A stretch of 45,450 nt of DNA from Enterovibrio gelatinilyticus (GCF_028683095.1 NZ_JAJUBC010000039.1:1-45450); one strand, 5' to 3'; positions 19,701 to 29,354 are shown, counted from the stretch's first letter. Numbers and translations are program-made. Notes: generated from the sequence alone by a model not told the origin.

Positions 19701-20525
19701 TTGCGGACTTGCCATCTACCTAGCCAACACAGCCAGACCGTCCGGTTGTTGCAAATAACAGATACTCACCTTTTTGCCGATCCTTATGGCTGTTTGCTGG
19801 GGGTGAATACGGCTGCGAGTTATCATGCCGTGGTGGCTGAGATCCAAGCTAAAAATGTAGAGTTTGACGCGATTATCGCAACGGGTGATTTATCTCAAGA
19901 TCACACGGAAGAGTCTTATCAGCGTTTTGTGGATGGTATCGCTTCTTGGTCTCAGCCTTGTTATTGGTTACCGGGTAATCACGACTACCAGCCAGAAATG
20001 CAAAAAGCCTTGGCGCAATCGACGCTTGTGCGTTGCGATCATGTATTGGTTGGCGAAGACTGGCAGTTAGTGATGCTCGACAGCCAAGTAAAAGGCGTGC
20101 CTCATGGGCGTTTGTCGCTAGAGCAATTGTCGTTACTGGAACAGGCACTTTCTGCCAATCCCAATCGCTATACCTTAGTGTTGTTGCACCATCATCCACT
20201 TCCTGCCGGCAGTGCTTGGCTTGATCAGCATCAGCTTCATAATCAAGAAGACTTTTGGAGCTTGGTAGGGAAGTACAACAACGTTAAAGGCGTTGTGTGC
20301 GGACATATTCATCAAGCATTAGACGTTAATGTAAATGGGTGTCGAGTCATGGCTGCGCCATCGACGTGTATTCAGTTTCTGCCTGATTCTGATGATTTTG
20401 CTCTTGATTCGACCAATCCAGGGTGGCGAGAAATCTCATTGCATCAAGACGGCACCATCACCTCAACGATTGGACGTTTGGACGGCAGCGTGTTTCAACC
20501 TGACATGAATTCGTCTGGCTACTAA
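19701..20525 (+). CDS. cpdA: 3',5'-cyclic AMP phosphodiesterase
   Basis: Metallophosphoesterase that lowers cAMP and so affects CRP-controlled genes. 274 residues containing the full calcineurin-type metal-binding set: DTHLF (about 22-26), GDLSQD (about 61-66), GNHD (about 91-94), HHHPLP (about 164-169) and GHIHQ (about 204-208). The substrate-defining stretch PSTCIQF is present, as in E. coli CpdA. The start is TTG 19701 by length comparison with E. coli; no ATG fits, and the ribosome-binding site (AGGA 19686-19689) is rather distant, so initiation may be weak. Only 2 bases separate its stop from yqiA. Confidence 0.94.
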   Translation: MRTCHLPSQHSQTVRLLQITDTHLFADPYGCLLGVNTAASYHAVVAEIQAKNVEFDAIIATGDLSQDHTEESYQRFVDGIASWSQPCYWLPGNHDYQPEMQKALAQSTLVRCDHVLVGEDWQLVMLDSQVKGVPHGRLSLEQLSLLEQALSANPNRYTLVLLHHHPLPAGSAWLDQHQLHNQEDFWSLVGKYNNVKGVVCGHIHQALDVNVNGCRVMAAPSTCIQFLPDSDDFALDSTNPGWREISLHQDGTITSTIGRLDGSVFQPDMNSSGY

Positions 20526-20527
20526 AC

Positions 20528-21106
20528 ATGGCGCCTTTACTGCTTTATATCCACGGTTTTAATAGCTCCCCTCTGTCAGCAAAAGCGCAGCAAATGAAGA
20601 CTTGGTGCGACGTTCATCGGCCTGACATAAAGCTGGAAGTTCCCCGCCTCGCCTGTTACCCTGCCGACGCTGCAAGCCAGCTAGAACAGCTTGTTGAGCG
20701 TTATAAAGGTGACTATTGTATCGGTTTGGTCGGTAGTTCTTTAGGAGGGTATCTCTCCACATGGCTCAATAACAAATATGGCTTTCGTGCTGCATTGGTT
20801 AACCCTGCTGTGAAGCCGTATGCGTTGTTGGCCGATTATCTTGGCCCGCAACAAAATCCGTATACTGGTGAGCAGTATTTGCTGGAGCCTCATCATATGG
20901 ATGAGCTCAAAGCGCTGGATACAGAATTCATCACACATCCCGATTCAATTTGGCTGCTTCAGCAAGAAGGTGATGAAGTGCTTGATTACAAGCAGGCCGT
21001 CTCCAAATATCAGCACTGTAAACAGACTGTTGAGGCGGGCGGCGATCATGCTTTCGTCGGCTTTGATAGATATCCCGCTGAGATTATTCAATTCTTAGGA
21101 CTGTGA
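20528..21106 (+). CDS. yqiA: YqiA-family esterase
   Basis: Alpha/beta-hydrolase of the UPF0227/YqiA family; E. coli YqiA hydrolyses short acyl esters, the physiological substrate being unknown. 192 residues with the oxyanion-side HGFNSSP (about 8-14), the nucleophile elbow GSSLGGYLS (about 67-75), a probable acid in GDEVLDY (about 157) and the catalytic His in GGDHAF (about 175-180). It starts 2 bases after cpdA, indicating translational coupling. Confidence 0.93.
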   Translation: MAPLLLYIHGFNSSPLSAKAQQMKTWCDVHRPDIKLEVPRLACYPADAASQLEQLVERYKGDYCIGLVGSSLGGYLSTWLNNKYGFRAALVNPAVKPYALLADYLGPQQNPYTGEQYLLEPHHMDELKALDTEFITHPDSIWLLQQEGDEVLDYKQAVSKYQHCKQTVEAGGDHAFVGFDRYPAEIIQFLGL

Positions 21107-21202
21107 CTGTAACTCACAGAAAGATCGCATCAGCTGTGTCATTATTTGACAAGCAAGCGAACCATCGCAGACCATGTAACAAAATTTAGAAACCAATCAT
21201 CT

Positions 21203-23095
21203 ATGACAGAGCAAGTTTATAACGCTGGATCCATTGAAGTCCTCAATGGTCTTGAACCGGTTCGTCGTCGTCCCGGTATGTATACAGACACGACCCGTCC
21301 TAACCACCTTGGTCAAGAAGTCATCGATAACAGTGTCGATGAGGCATTGGCTGGGCATGCACGTAAGGTTGAAGTCATTCTTCACGCCGATCAATCACTT
21401 GAAGTGATTGATGACGGCCGAGGTATGCCTGTTGATATCCACCCTGAAGAAGGGGTTTCGGGTGTCGAACTGATCATGTGTAAACTGCATGCGGGTGGTA
21501 AGTTTTCGAACAATAACTACCAATTTAGTGGCGGTTTGCACGGTGTCGGCATTTCTGTGGTGAATGCGCTATCGAACCGTGTGGAAGTTTCTGTCAAACG
21601 CGATGGTCAGGTATATGAAATCGCCTTTGAACATGGTGACAAAGTCCAAGACTTAACGGTCACAGGTACTTGCGGACGCAGAGCGAAAGGCACGCGAGTG
21701 CATTTTTGGCCAGATGCTAAGTACTTTGATTCTCCAAAATTTTCTGTTTCTCGCCTAAAAAGCAACCTGAAAGCCAAAGCCGTTTTGTGCCCAGGCTTAG
21801 AGATCGTCTTCACTGATAAAAACACCAATGAAACCATCAAGTGGTGTTACGACAGTGGATTGAAAGACTATCTCGCTGAAGGCGTGAAAGGCTATGAACT
21901 GCTGCCTGCTGAGCCGTTTACTGGCGACTTCAATGCACCTCATGAAGCAGCCGACTGGGCGGTGATTTGGCTACCTGAAGGTGGCGAACTCGTCACTGAA
22001 AGTTACGTTAACTTGATTCCGACAGCACAAGGCGGTACGCACGTTAATGGTTTGCGTCAGGGCCTTCTTGATGCAATGCGTGAGTTCTGTGAATTCCGTA
22101 ACCTATTGCCACGTGGCGTGAAACTGACCGCCGATGATGTCTGGGAGCGCTGTGCCTATGTGCTTTCAGTCAAAATGCAGGATCCTCAGTTTGCAGGGCA
22201 AACCAAAGAGCGTTTGTCTTCGCGTCAGTGCGCTGCATTTGTTTCAGGTGTGGTGAAAGACTCTTTTAGCTTGTGGCTGAATGAACGCCCTCAAGTGGCA
22301 GAGCAGTTGGCGGAAGTCTGTATTGCAAACGCGCACAAGCGTATGCGTGCTGCTAAGAAAGTCGTGCGTAAGAAAGTCGCTTCTGGCCCTGCATTGCCGG
22401 GTAAGCTGACCGACTGTTCTATGCAAGATCTGGCGCGTACTGAACTCTTCCTCGTGGAAGGGGACTCGGCAGGTGGTTCAGCCAAACAAGCGCGTGATCG
22501 TGAGTTTCAAGCCATCATGCCGCTGCGCGGTAAAATCCTAAATACGTGGGAAGTCTCTGCCGATCAGGTGCTTGCTTCACAAGAAGTTCATGATATTTCT
22601 GTGGCGCTGGGTATTGACCCTGATAACGATGATTTGACAGGGCTTCGCTATGGCAAGGTTTGTATCCTCGCGGATGCGGACTCGGATGGTCTTCACATTG
22701 CGACCTTGCTCTGCGCACTGTTTGTTAAGCACTTCCATGCGCTGGTTAAAGCGGGTCACGTTTACGTGGCAATGCCGCCTCTTTATCGTATCGACTGCGG
22801 TAAAGAAGTGTTCTACGCCCTTGATGACGCAGAGAAAGCGGGCATCTTAGAAAGCTTGAGCAAGAAGCGCGCGAAAATTGATGTTCAGCGATTCAAAGGT
22901 CTGGGTGAAATGAACCCATTGCAATTGCGTGAAACGACCATGGATCCGAATACTCGCCGATTGGTGCAGTTGACCATTGACGATCAAGAAGAAACAGACC
23001 GCATGATGGACATGCTTCTTGGTAAAAAACGCGCTGAAGATCGTCGCCACTGGTTGCAAGACAAAGGCGACAGAGCCGAACTGGCAGATATTTAA
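21203..23095 (+). CDS. parE: DNA topoisomerase IV subunit B
   Basis: ATPase subunit of topoisomerase IV, which unlinks daughter chromosomes. 630 residues, as E. coli ParE. GHKL ATPase motifs are visible (VIDNSVDEALAGHA, DDGRGMPVDIHPEEG, GGLHGVGISVVNALS), then the Toprim EGDSAGGSAKQARDR (about 411) and the DADSDGLHI metal site (about 490). The C-terminal QRFKGLGEMNP motif is intact. ATG 21203 is chosen by homology (MTEQVYNAGSIEVLNGLEPV); the frame is open to 21146. It is followed 26 bases later by parC. Confidence 0.97.
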   Translation: MTEQVYNAGSIEVLNGLEPVRRRPGMYTDTTRPNHLGQEVIDNSVDEALAGHARKVEVILHADQSLEVIDDGRGMPVDIHPEEGVSGVELIMCKLHAGGKFSNNNYQFSGGLHGVGISVVNALSNRVEVSVKRDGQVYEIAFEHGDKVQDLTVTGTCGRRAKGTRVHFWPDAKYFDSPKFSVSRLKSNLKAKAVLCPGLEIVFTDKNTNETIKWCYDSGLKDYLAEGVKGYELLPAEPFTGDFNAPHEAADWAVIWLPEGGELVTESYVNLIPTAQGGTHVNGLRQGLLDAMREFCEFRNLLPRGVKLTADDVWERCAYVLSVKMQDPQFAGQTKERLSSRQCAAFVSGVVKDSFSLWLNERPQVAEQLAEVCIANAHKRMRAAKKVVRKKVASGPALPGKLTDCSMQDLARTELFLVEGDSAGGSAKQARDREFQAIMPLRGKILNTWEVSADQVLASQEVHDISVALGIDPDNDDLTGLRYGKVCILADADSDGLHIATLLCALFVKHFHALVKAGHVYVAMPPLYRIDCGKEVFYALDDAEKAGILESLSKKRAKIDVQRFKGLGEMNPLQLRETTMDPNTRRLVQLTIDDQEETDRMMDMLLGKKRAEDRRHWLQDKGDRAELADI

Positions 23096-23121
23096 TTAGA
23101 GTTTAGAATCGGACGTTTTCA

Positions 23122-25401
23122 ATGACTGATATCACTTATGACGGTGTCGAGCAGCTTCCCCTTCGGAAGTTCACCGAGGATGCATACCTCAACTACTCGA
23201 TGTACGTCATCATGGACCGCGCATTACCATTTATTGGTGACGGCCTAAAACCGGTACAGCGCCGCATTATCTATGCCATGTCAGAGCTAGGTCTGTCGGC
23301 AACCGCAAAGTATAAAAAATCCGCCCGTACTGTGGGTGACGTGTTGGGTAAATACCACCCACATGGTGATTCGGCGTGTTATGAAGCCATGGTATTGATG
23401 GCTCAGCCTTTCTCTTACCGCTATCCATTGGTTGATGGACAAGGTAACTGGGGCGCACCGGATGATCCGAAATCATTCGCCGCAATGCGTTATACCGAAT
23501 CTCGTTTGTCGCGCTTCTCAGAGGTTCTGCTGAGTGAGCTAGGCCAAGGCACGGTCGATTGGCTGCCAAACTTTGATGGCACCATGAAAGAGCCAAAAAC
23601 CATGCCGGCGCGTTTGCCTCACATTCTGTTGAATGGTGTGACGGGTATCGCGGTAGGTATGGCGACGGACATTCCGCCGCATAATGCTCGTGAAATTGCC
23701 AACGCTGTCGTGGCGCTGATTGATTCGCCGAAATTGGATTTGGACGGCATTCTCGAGCACGTGAAAGGACCTGATTATCCAACGGAAGCGGAAATTATTA
23801 CGCCGCACGTTGAATTGAAGAAGATGTACCACGAAGGCCGTGGCTCGGTGAAGATGCGTGCTGTTTGGCACAAAGACAATGGCGATATCGTCATTACCTC
23901 TTTGCCGCATCAGGTGTCTGGAGCAAAACTGCTTGAGCAAATCGCGAACCAGATGCGTGCGAAGAAACTGCCAATGGTGGACGATCTTCGTGACGAATCG
24001 GATCATGAGAACCCAACGCGTATCGTGATCGTGCCGCGCTCAAACCGTGTCGATTGCGATCAGTTGATGAATCACCTGTTTGCCTCTACCGATCTTGAGC
24101 GAAGCTACCGCGCTAACTTGAATATGATTGGCCTTGATGGTCGTCCTCAAGTAAAAGGCTTGCTTCAGATCCTCACTGAGTGGCTGGAGTTCCGCCGCAC
24201 CACAGTGACACGTCGTTTGCAGTACCGCTTGGACAAAGTGCTTGCTCGCTTGCACATCCTTGAGGGTTTGTTAGCTGCGTATCTCAATATCGATGAAGTG
24301 ATTGAGATCATCCGCACCGAGGATGAGCCAAAGAAAGAATTGATGGCGCGTTTTGACCTGAGTGAGAAACAGGCCGAAGCAATCCTTGAAATCAAACTTC
24401 GTCAATTAGCGAAGTTAGAAGAATTTAAGATCCGCGGTGAGCAAGACGAATTGAACAAAGAGCGTGAGCAGCTAGAGAAGTTGCTGGGCTCTGAGCGTCG
24501 TCTGAACACGCTACTGAAAAAAGAAATCATCGCAGATGCTGAGAAATACGGTGATGATCGTCGTTCACCATTGGTAGAGCGCGCTGAAGCGAAAGCCATG
24601 ACAGAACGCGATTTGATGCCGAGTGAGCCGATCACTGTTGTGCTGTCAGAGAAAGGCTGGATTCGTCATGCGAAAGGCCATGACGTTGACGCAAGCACAT
24701 TGAGCTACAAATCAGGTGATAACTACTTGGCTTCAGCCCGAGGAAAGAGCAGTCAACCTGCTGTATTCATTGGGACTGATGGGCGTAGCTATGCGCTGGA
24801 ATCACACTCTATGCCGTCTGCACGTAGCCAAGGTGAACCAATCACTGGTCGCCTTAACGTCACGGCAGGAACCACTATCCGTCATGTATTGATGGGTGAG
24901 AATGATCACTTGATGCTGATGGCGTCTGATGCGGGTTATGGCTTTGTGTGTAAGCATGACGATCTGCTGTCGAAGAATCGCAGCGGTAAAGCACTGTTAA
25001 GCCTGCCTCAGGCTTCAGAGGTGATGCCACCGCAAAAAGTCAGCGACATTGAAAGTGACGATATTCTTGCGATCACCAATGAAGGACGGATGTTGGTATT
25101 CCCGGTGAAAGAGCTGCCTCAACTGGGTAAAGGCAAAGGGAATAAGATCATCAATATTCCTGCAGCGCGTGCGAAAGCCCGTGAAGAATTGCTGGCACAG
25201 TTGTGTGTGATCCCACAAGGCTCAACCGTGACCTTGCATGCAGGTAAGCGCAAATTGTCGCTTAAGCCGACTGACATCGATAACTTCCGCGGTGAGCGAG
25301 GTCGACGTGGTGCAATGTTGCCGCGTGGGTTGCAGCGTGTCACAACGATTGAGATTGAATCGCCAAATTCGGTGGAGCCTTCGGAAACACCGGAAGCGTA
25401 A
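23122..25401 (+). CDS. parC: DNA topoisomerase IV subunit A
   Basis: DNA-cleaving subunit of topoisomerase IV. 759 residues. The catalytic tyrosine is in [11 protein letters not shown] (Tyr about 124). The quinolone-resistance region reads [12 protein letters not shown] with Ser about 84 and Glu about 88, the wild-type residues at the positions equivalent to E. coli Ser80 and Glu84. A GyrA/ParC-type beta-pinwheel follows in the C-terminal third. It lies 26 bases after parE with no terminator between them, so the two are likely cotranscribed. Confidence 0.98.
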   Translation: MTDITYDGVEQLPLRKFTEDAYLNYSMYVIMDRALPFIGDGLKPVQRRIIYAMSELGLSATAKYKKSARTVGDVLGKYHPHGDSACYEAMVLMAQPFSYRYPLVDGQGNWGAPDDPKSFAAMRYTESRLSRFSEVLLSELGQGTVDWLPNFDGTMKEPKTMPARLPHILLNGVTGIAVGMATDIPPHNAREIANAVVALIDSPKLDLDGILEHVKGPDYPTEAEIITPHVELKKMYHEGRGSVKMRAVWHKDNGDIVITSLPHQVSGAKLLEQIANQMRAKKLPMVDDLRDESDHENPTRIVIVPRSNRVDCDQLMNHLFASTDLERSYRANLNMIGLDGRPQVKGLLQILTEWLEFRRTTVTRRLQYRLDKVLARLHILEGLLAAYLNIDEVIEIIRTEDEPKKELMARFDLSEKQAEAILEIKLRQLAKLEEFKIRGEQDELNKEREQLEKLLGSERRLNTLLKKEIIADAEKYGDDRRSPLVERAEAKAMTERDLMPSEPITVVLSEKGWIRHAKGHDVDASTLSYKSGDNYLASARGKSSQPAVFIGTDGRSYALESHSMPSARSQGEPITGRLNVTAGTTIRHVLMGENDHLMLMASDAGYGFVCKHDDLLSKNRSGKALLSLPQASEVMPPQKVSDIESDDILAITNEGRMLVFPVKELPQLGKGKGNKIINIPAARAKAREELLAQLCVIPQGSTVTLHAGKRKLSLKPTDIDNFRGERGRRGAMLPRGLQRVTTIEIESPNSVEPSETPEA

Positions 25402-25417
25402 TCATCAACAATACTCT

Positions 25418-25444
25418 AAACCCTCCAGCCGGAGGGTTTTTTAT
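25418..25444 (+). terminator. Terminator after parC
   Basis: Stem CCCTCC/GGAGGG (25421-25426 with 25431-25436), AGCC loop, A3 on the left and T6 on the right. It closes the nudF-to-parC run. Confidence 0.88.
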
Positions 25445-25621
25445 CGGCTTTTGTTGACGTTTTATCGTTCGGTGGGTGAATTTTGCCGATGGATAAGTAT
25501 ACTAGTCGCCAATATGTTTAAGCTTACACCTGTACGCTGTAATTCTACCGCTTGGTTGAATAGGGCTCACAGGGATGTTTTCCTACCCCCGATAACGGGT
25601 GTCAGGCATTAGGAGAGAAGA

Positions 25622-26350
25622 ATGTACTTTATACTGCGACTGCTGGCGGTTGCCTTGTTTGCGATTGTCATCTTTGTGTTCGGTTGTGGTTACTGCCTGT
25701 TAAGCCCGAGAAACCCCGAGAATGTTTACACCATTGGTCGCTGGTTCGGCAAACTCTCTAGTTTGTTTGGGATCAAGCTGAGTTTACGCGAAACTGACGC
25801 TTCAAAAGAGGTGGGTACCTGCGTATATATCGCTAATCACCAGAGTAACTGGGATTTGGTCACTGTTTCTAACGCGGTGCGTCCACGCGCGGTGACCGTG
25901 GGTAAAAAGAGCCTGACTTACATTCCTATCTTTGGTGCTATTTATTGGTTAACGGGTAATATTCTGATTGACCGTAATAACCGCAGCAAGGCGATGGGCA
26001 CGATTGGTCAGGTTGTGGATCAAATCAAAGAAAACAACGTGTCAGTGTGGCTATTCCCTGAAGGTACGCGTTCTCGTGGGCGCGGCTTATTGCCTTTCAA
26101 AACGGGAGCGTTTCACGCTGCTATTGCCGCTGGCGTACCGATTGTTCCTATCGTGTGTAGTTCAACCCGAGATCTGAGAGCATCTCGTGGTGACAATGGG
26201 CATGTGATTGTGGAAGTGATGAATCCTATCTCGACGGAAGGCATCACGAAAGAGCAAGTCCGTGAATTGGCTTCTCGTTGTCACGACGTGATGGCAGAAA
26301 AGTTAGCGCAACTGGACGCTGAAGTGGCTGAGTTAAACAAAAAGGCATAA
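25622..26350 (+). CDS. plsC: 1-acyl-sn-glycerol-3-phosphate acyltransferase
   Basis: Makes phosphatidic acid by acylating lysophosphatidic acid at the inner membrane. 242 residues: N-terminal membrane segment (about 4-27), acyltransferase block I NHQSNWD with the H-x4-D pair (His about 73, Asp about 78), block II ILIDRNNR and block III FPEGTRSRG (about 144). Strong AGGAGAG just upstream of ATG 25622. It has its own terminators on both sides. In E. coli plsC also follows parC. Confidence 0.95.
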   Translation: MYFILRLLAVALFAIVIFVFGCGYCLLSPRNPENVYTIGRWFGKLSSLFGIKLSLRETDASKEVGTCVYIANHQSNWDLVTVSNAVRPRAVTVGKKSLTYIPIFGAIYWLTGNILIDRNNRSKAMGTIGQVVDQIKENNVSVWLFPEGTRSRGRGLLPFKTGAFHAAIAAGVPIVPIVCSSTRDLRASRGDNGHVIVEVMNPISTEGITKEQVRELASRCHDVMAEKLAQLDAEVAELNKKA

Positions 26351-26368
26351 ACTTCCGCTCACGCTGAA

Positions 26369-26400
26369 CAAAAGGATACGCCTGTGCGTATCCTTTTTTA
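26369..26400 (+). terminator. Terminator after plsC
   Basis: Eight-base stem GGATACGC/GCGTATCC (26374-26381 with 26386-26393) followed by TTTTTTA. Confidence 0.9.
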
Positions 26401-26438
26401 GTTTTTACGCGATAGTAGAGTGAGAGAAGTTAAGCACT

Positions 26439-26975
26439 ATGCTGAGAAATCAGGTTGTTTTAGTCACTGAAAGTGGTGAAGTCACGGGACTTGCTGAGAA
26501 AATGGCAGCGCACCAACAAGGTCTGCTTCATTTGGCGTTTTCTGTGATGATTTATCGAGAAACGGCGTCAGGGCGTGAGTATTTGCTTCAGCAACGTGCA
26601 GAGCATAAATATCACAGTGGTGGGCTGTGGACCAACACGTGCTGTTCCCACCCTATGCAAGGGGAATCTTTCGAAGTCGCGGCGACACGTCGCTTGAATG
26701 AAGAACTCGGTATTATTGCGCCGCTGAAATTTCAAATGGGTGTGACATTTTGTTATCGCGCAGTCTTGGACAACGACCTTACTGAGCATGAGCTTGATCA
26801 GATTATTTTATGCCAAGTGGATGAGGTAGAGCTTGAGCCAAACCCCGATGAAATCATGGATTGGCGCTGGTGGCCTGAGCAAGAGATGAATACAGCACTG
26901 GCAGCGACCCCTGAACACTTCACCGCTTGGTTTGCGCAAGTCGTCGGGCATGTTGATGCTCAATTAGCGAGTTAA
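26439..26975 (+). CDS. idi: Isopentenyl-diphosphate delta-isomerase, type 1
   Basis: Interconverts IPP and DMAPP, the isoprenoid C5 units. 178 residues, Nudix-fold. Metal ligands and catalytic residues visible: His in AAHQQG and LLHLAFS (about 25 and 32), the catalytic Cys in NTCCSHPMQGE (about 66-76), the Nudix-like RRLNEELGI (about 86-94) and the acidic TEHELDQ (about 116). The MEP pathway makes both C5 units, so this enzyme is dispensable in E. coli and patchy in bacteria. It stands as a single-gene unit between terminators, with GAGAGAAG upstream of ATG 26439. Confidence 0.93.
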   Translation: MLRNQVVLVTESGEVTGLAEKMAAHQQGLLHLAFSVMIYRETASGREYLLQQRAEHKYHSGGLWTNTCCSHPMQGESFEVAATRRLNEELGIIAPLKFQMGVTFCYRAVLDNDLTEHELDQIILCQVDEVELEPNPDEIMDWRWWPEQEMNTALAATPEHFTAWFAQVVGHVDAQLAS

Positions 26976-27006
26976 CAGCTTGCTGTGTGCGTTTGTCATC
27001 GAACAG

Positions 27007-27035
27007 AAAAAAAGCGGCAGTTGCCGCTTTTTTTG
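27007..27035. terminator. Bidirectional terminator between idi and ridA
   Basis: Stem GCGGCA/TGCCGC (27014-27019 with 27022-27027), A7 on the left and T7 on the right; convergent genes. Confidence 0.9.
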
Positions 27036-27069
27036 ATTCTATACGCTGTGATGCGAAAAGCGATGTCGA

Positions 27070-27459
27070 TTATTTGCGAACCGCAATGGCTTCGATTTCG
27101 ATACCCACATCTTTTGGCAAGCGTGCCACTTCTACACAAGAACGTGCAGGGTAATGCTCGACATTGTGCTCATCGAAAAACTTGCCATAGACGTCGTTCA
27201 CTGTACCAAAGTCGTTCAGATCTTTAACGAATACGGTCATTTTCACGATGTCGCCGACTGTCAGGCCTGATGACTCAACAACCGCTTTCACATTTTCCAG
27301 TGACTGACGTGCTTGCACAGCAATTTCTGGAGATACTTCGCCCGTGACTGGGTTAACTGGGATCTGACCAGAGGTCAGTACCATGTTGCCAAGATCAACA
27401 CCTTGAATATAAGGGCCAATTGCTGCTGGAGCGTGTTCAGTGTGAAGCACTTTAGTCAT
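27070..27459 (-). CDS. ridA: RidA-family enamine/imine deaminase
   Basis: Hydrolyses reactive 2-aminoacrylate and related enamines produced by PLP enzymes, protecting those enzymes. 129 residues with GPYIQGVD, TSGQIPVNP, and the conserved C-terminal active-site segment YPARSCVEVARLPKDVGIEIEAIA that holds the substrate-binding arginine (R in PARS). ATG 27457-27459. It follows pyrBI on the same strand (220 bases away) but a terminator lies between, so it is probably transcribed separately. E. coli has the same pyrB-pyrI-ridA order. Confidence 0.95.
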   Translation of the reverse strand: MTKVLHTEHAPAAIGPYIQGVDLGNMVLTSGQIPVNPVTGEVSPEIAVQARQSLENVKAVVESSGLTVGDIVKMTVFVKDLNDFGTVNDVYGKFFDEHNVEHYPARSCVEVARLPKDVGIEIEAIAVRK

Positions 27460-27590
27460 TTACCAATCCTTAATTAAACATTTGGTACGGAAACAAGGTA
27501 GGTGCCTAGTCTGCATCTTGGCAGGGGCAAGGTAAACCTGCGAAATCACATTTTACATCTGTTGTGCTCTTTGGTGCGCATCAGGAGCAA

Positions 27591-27618
27591 GAAAAAGCCG
27601 ACGGTTATCGTCGGCTTA
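27591..27618 (-). terminator. Terminator of pyrBI
   Basis: Perfect 9-bp stem AAGCCGACG/CGTCGGCTT (27595-27603 with 27609-27617). On the - strand the hairpin is followed by TTTTT. Confidence 0.85.
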
Positions 27619-27679
27619 TCATGCATACCATGCTGTGACGATAAATTTATCGCCGAGGACAGGCAATGGTGACGTAGGA

Positions 27680-28147
27680 TTAATGGCGCTCTGTCATGAT
27701 TTCTCGAGAGAATACTTTCTCGCAGTATTTACACTTCAAGTGGATATCATCCGCTTTGTTGATAACAGTAAAGCTGCTTTCAACAGCATGCTCATCGTGG
27801 GTAATACAGTTGGTGTTAGGGCAACGATAAACGCCAAGAATGGTTTGAGGTAGTGTGAGCGGAAGTTTTGCCACGACCTCGTAGTTTTCAATCTGGTTCA
27901 CGGTGGCGTTCGGTGCATAGAGTGCCAATTGCTGTGCTTGCTCTTCGCTGACAAAGATATTTTCGATCTTGATAATGTCTTTTGCACCCAGCGCAGATGA
28001 AGGCAGGTTTAAACCCACGGTGATGCGTTCGTTGGTTTTATGCAGCTTGAACAGTTTCATCACCTTAAAGCCGACATTGGCAGGGATGTGGTCGATAACG
28101 GTGCCGTTCTTAATGGCTTCGACTTGTAGTTTGTTTTGTTTTCCCAT
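27680..28147 (-). CDS. pyrI: Aspartate carbamoyltransferase regulatory chain
   Basis: Regulatory subunit that gives ATCase its CTP/UTP inhibition and ATP activation. 155 residues with the nucleotide-binding N-terminal domain ([15 protein letters not shown]) and the C-terminal zinc site made of CPNTNC (C-x4-C) and CKYC (C-x2-C), which contacts the catalytic chain. It starts 16 bases after the pyrB stop. The last residues (IMTERH) are slightly longer than in E. coli PyrI. Confidence 0.97.
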   Translation of the reverse strand: MGKQNKLQVEAIKNGTVIDHIPANVGFKVMKLFKLHKTNERITVGLNLPSSALGAKDIIKIENIFVSEEQAQQLALYAPNATVNQIENYEVVAKLPLTLPQTILGVYRCPNTNCITHDEHAVESSFTVINKADDIHLKCKYCEKVFSREIMTERH

Positions 28148-28163
28148 GTCCTGTGCTCCTGCC

Positions 28164-29093
28164 TTAAATCTCTTCGTTCATAACCAATGCGAGTAGTGCC
28201 TGACGTGCATACACCCCATTCTCAGCCTGCTGGAAGTAGTAGGCGTAAGGTGTTTTATCGACAGCGACAGTGATTTCATCAACGCGCGGGAGTGGATGAA
28301 GTACTTTTAAGTTATCGCGAGCATGTTCCAAAGCGGGTGTATCAAGAATAAAGGCAGCTTTGATGTGAGCGTATTCAGATTCGTCAAAGCGCTCTTTTTG
28401 GACACGAGTCATGTACAAAATATCTAGCTCAGGCACGACATCTTCAATGCTGCCGTGCAGACTGTAAGGGATCCCTGAATCATCGAGTTCTTCCAGAATA
28501 TAGTCTGGCATTGCCAGTGCGTCCGGCGCGATGAAATAGAAGCGATTGTTATCGAACTTAGAAAGCGCCTGTGTCAATGAATGCACAGTACGCCCGTACT
28601 TTAGGTCACCGACCATGGCAATATTGAGGTTATCCAAGCGACCTTGGGTTTCAAATATGCTGAATAAGTCGAGCAGGGTTTGCGTTGGGTGTTGGTTCGC
28701 ACCATCGCCGCCATTGATAACAGGCACGCCCTTAGAGAATTCAGATGCGAGTCTCGCTGCACCTTCTTTAGGGTGACGCATGACAAAGGCATCCACGTAA
28801 GAAGAAATCACCTGCACGGAATCAGACAGGGTTTCTCCCTTTTTGCCTGATGAGGTATTGCCTGCGTCAGGGAACCCGATCACGGTACCGCCAAGTCGTT
28901 GCACAGCCGTTTCGAAGGATAGGCGCGTTCTTGTAGAGGCTTCAAAGAAGCAACTGGCTACCACTTTGTTTTTCAGCAATGTCGGATTCGGCTCTGCTTT
29001 TAATTTGCCAGCCGTATCGACGATGATTTCCAATTCTTCGCGGGACAACTCCGGGATGGAGATAATGTGTTTGTTGTACAGCGAGGTCGCCAT
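28164..29093 (-). CDS. pyrB: Aspartate carbamoyltransferase catalytic chain
   Basis: Condenses carbamoyl phosphate with aspartate, the first committed step in pyrimidine synthesis. 309 residues, with the carbamoyl-phosphate motif [13 protein letters not shown] (STRTR about 53-57), the [15 protein letters not shown] stretch, the PALEH region and HPLPRVDEI (about 265). It heads the pyrBI unit; a promoter, U-rich leader and attenuator precede it (29197-29354), indicating UTP-sensitive control of the E. coli pyrBI kind. Confidence 0.98.
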   Translation of the reverse strand: MATSLYNKHIISIPELSREELEIIVDTAGKLKAEPNPTLLKNKVVASCFFEASTRTRLSFETAVQRLGGTVIGFPDAGNTSSGKKGETLSDSVQVISSYVDAFVMRHPKEGAARLASEFSKGVPVINGGDGANQHPTQTLLDLFSIFETQGRLDNLNIAMVGDLKYGRTVHSLTQALSKFDNNRFYFIAPDALAMPDYILEELDDSGIPYSLHGSIEDVVPELDILYMTRVQKERFDESEYAHIKAAFILDTPALEHARDNLKVLHPLPRVDEITVAVDKTPYAYYFQQAENGVYARQALLALVMNEEI

Positions 29094-29179
29094 GTTTTTT
29101 CTTCCCTCAATGGTTGCGCATCATGCTTGTTTGGGCAAAACCCAGAACGTGATAGCGCTAAGTGGTACGTTTTTTAGCC

Positions 29180-29213
29180 AAAAAAAAGCCTCCCGATCAG
29201 GAGGCTTTTTTTG
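29180..29213 (-). terminator. pyrBI attenuator hairpin
   Basis: Stem AGCCTCC/GGAGGCT (29187-29193 with 29200-29206); on the - strand it is followed by eight T. It lies about 90 bases upstream of pyrB and downstream of the promoter, so it acts inside the leader transcript. The stop codon of the leader peptide is inside it. Confidence 0.88.
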
Positions 29214-29295
29214 AAAATACACGAAAAATAAAATAGGAGGCCATTGCCGCTGTTGGGCAGTGTTTAGCAGTCGATTGTGTCGCTAAATATGGCAT
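29197..29295 (-). CDS. pyrL: Probable pyrBI leader peptide (PyrL-like)
   Basis: A short frame read on the leader transcript ends with TGA at 29197-29199, inside the attenuator stem. Its last codons are rich in U (SYFIFRVF). In E. coli, pausing of RNA polymerase in such a U-rich run when UTP is low lets the ribosome follow closely and block the terminator. The predicted peptide is about 32 residues from ATG 29293-29295, or 15 residues from ATG 29242-29244; neither has a strong Shine-Dalgarno, so the start is uncertain. A longer TTG-initiated frame to 29403 would begin upstream of the promoter and is unlikely. Confidence 0.65.
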   Translation of the reverse strand: MPYLATQSTAKHCPTAAMASYFIFRVFSKKAS

Positions 29296-29326
29296 TCCGA
29301 TTCGATTTTTTGACAAATTGCGAAGA

Positions 29327-29354
29327 ATTATACGCCCATTTTTTACGTGTGCAA
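29327..29354 (-). promoter_or_regulatory. pyrBI promoter
   Basis: On the - strand, -35 TTGCAC (29349-29354), 16-base spacer, perfect -10 TATAAT (29327-29332). Expected transcript start near 29320, giving a leader of about 225 bases that contains the leader peptide and attenuator. Confidence 0.75.
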
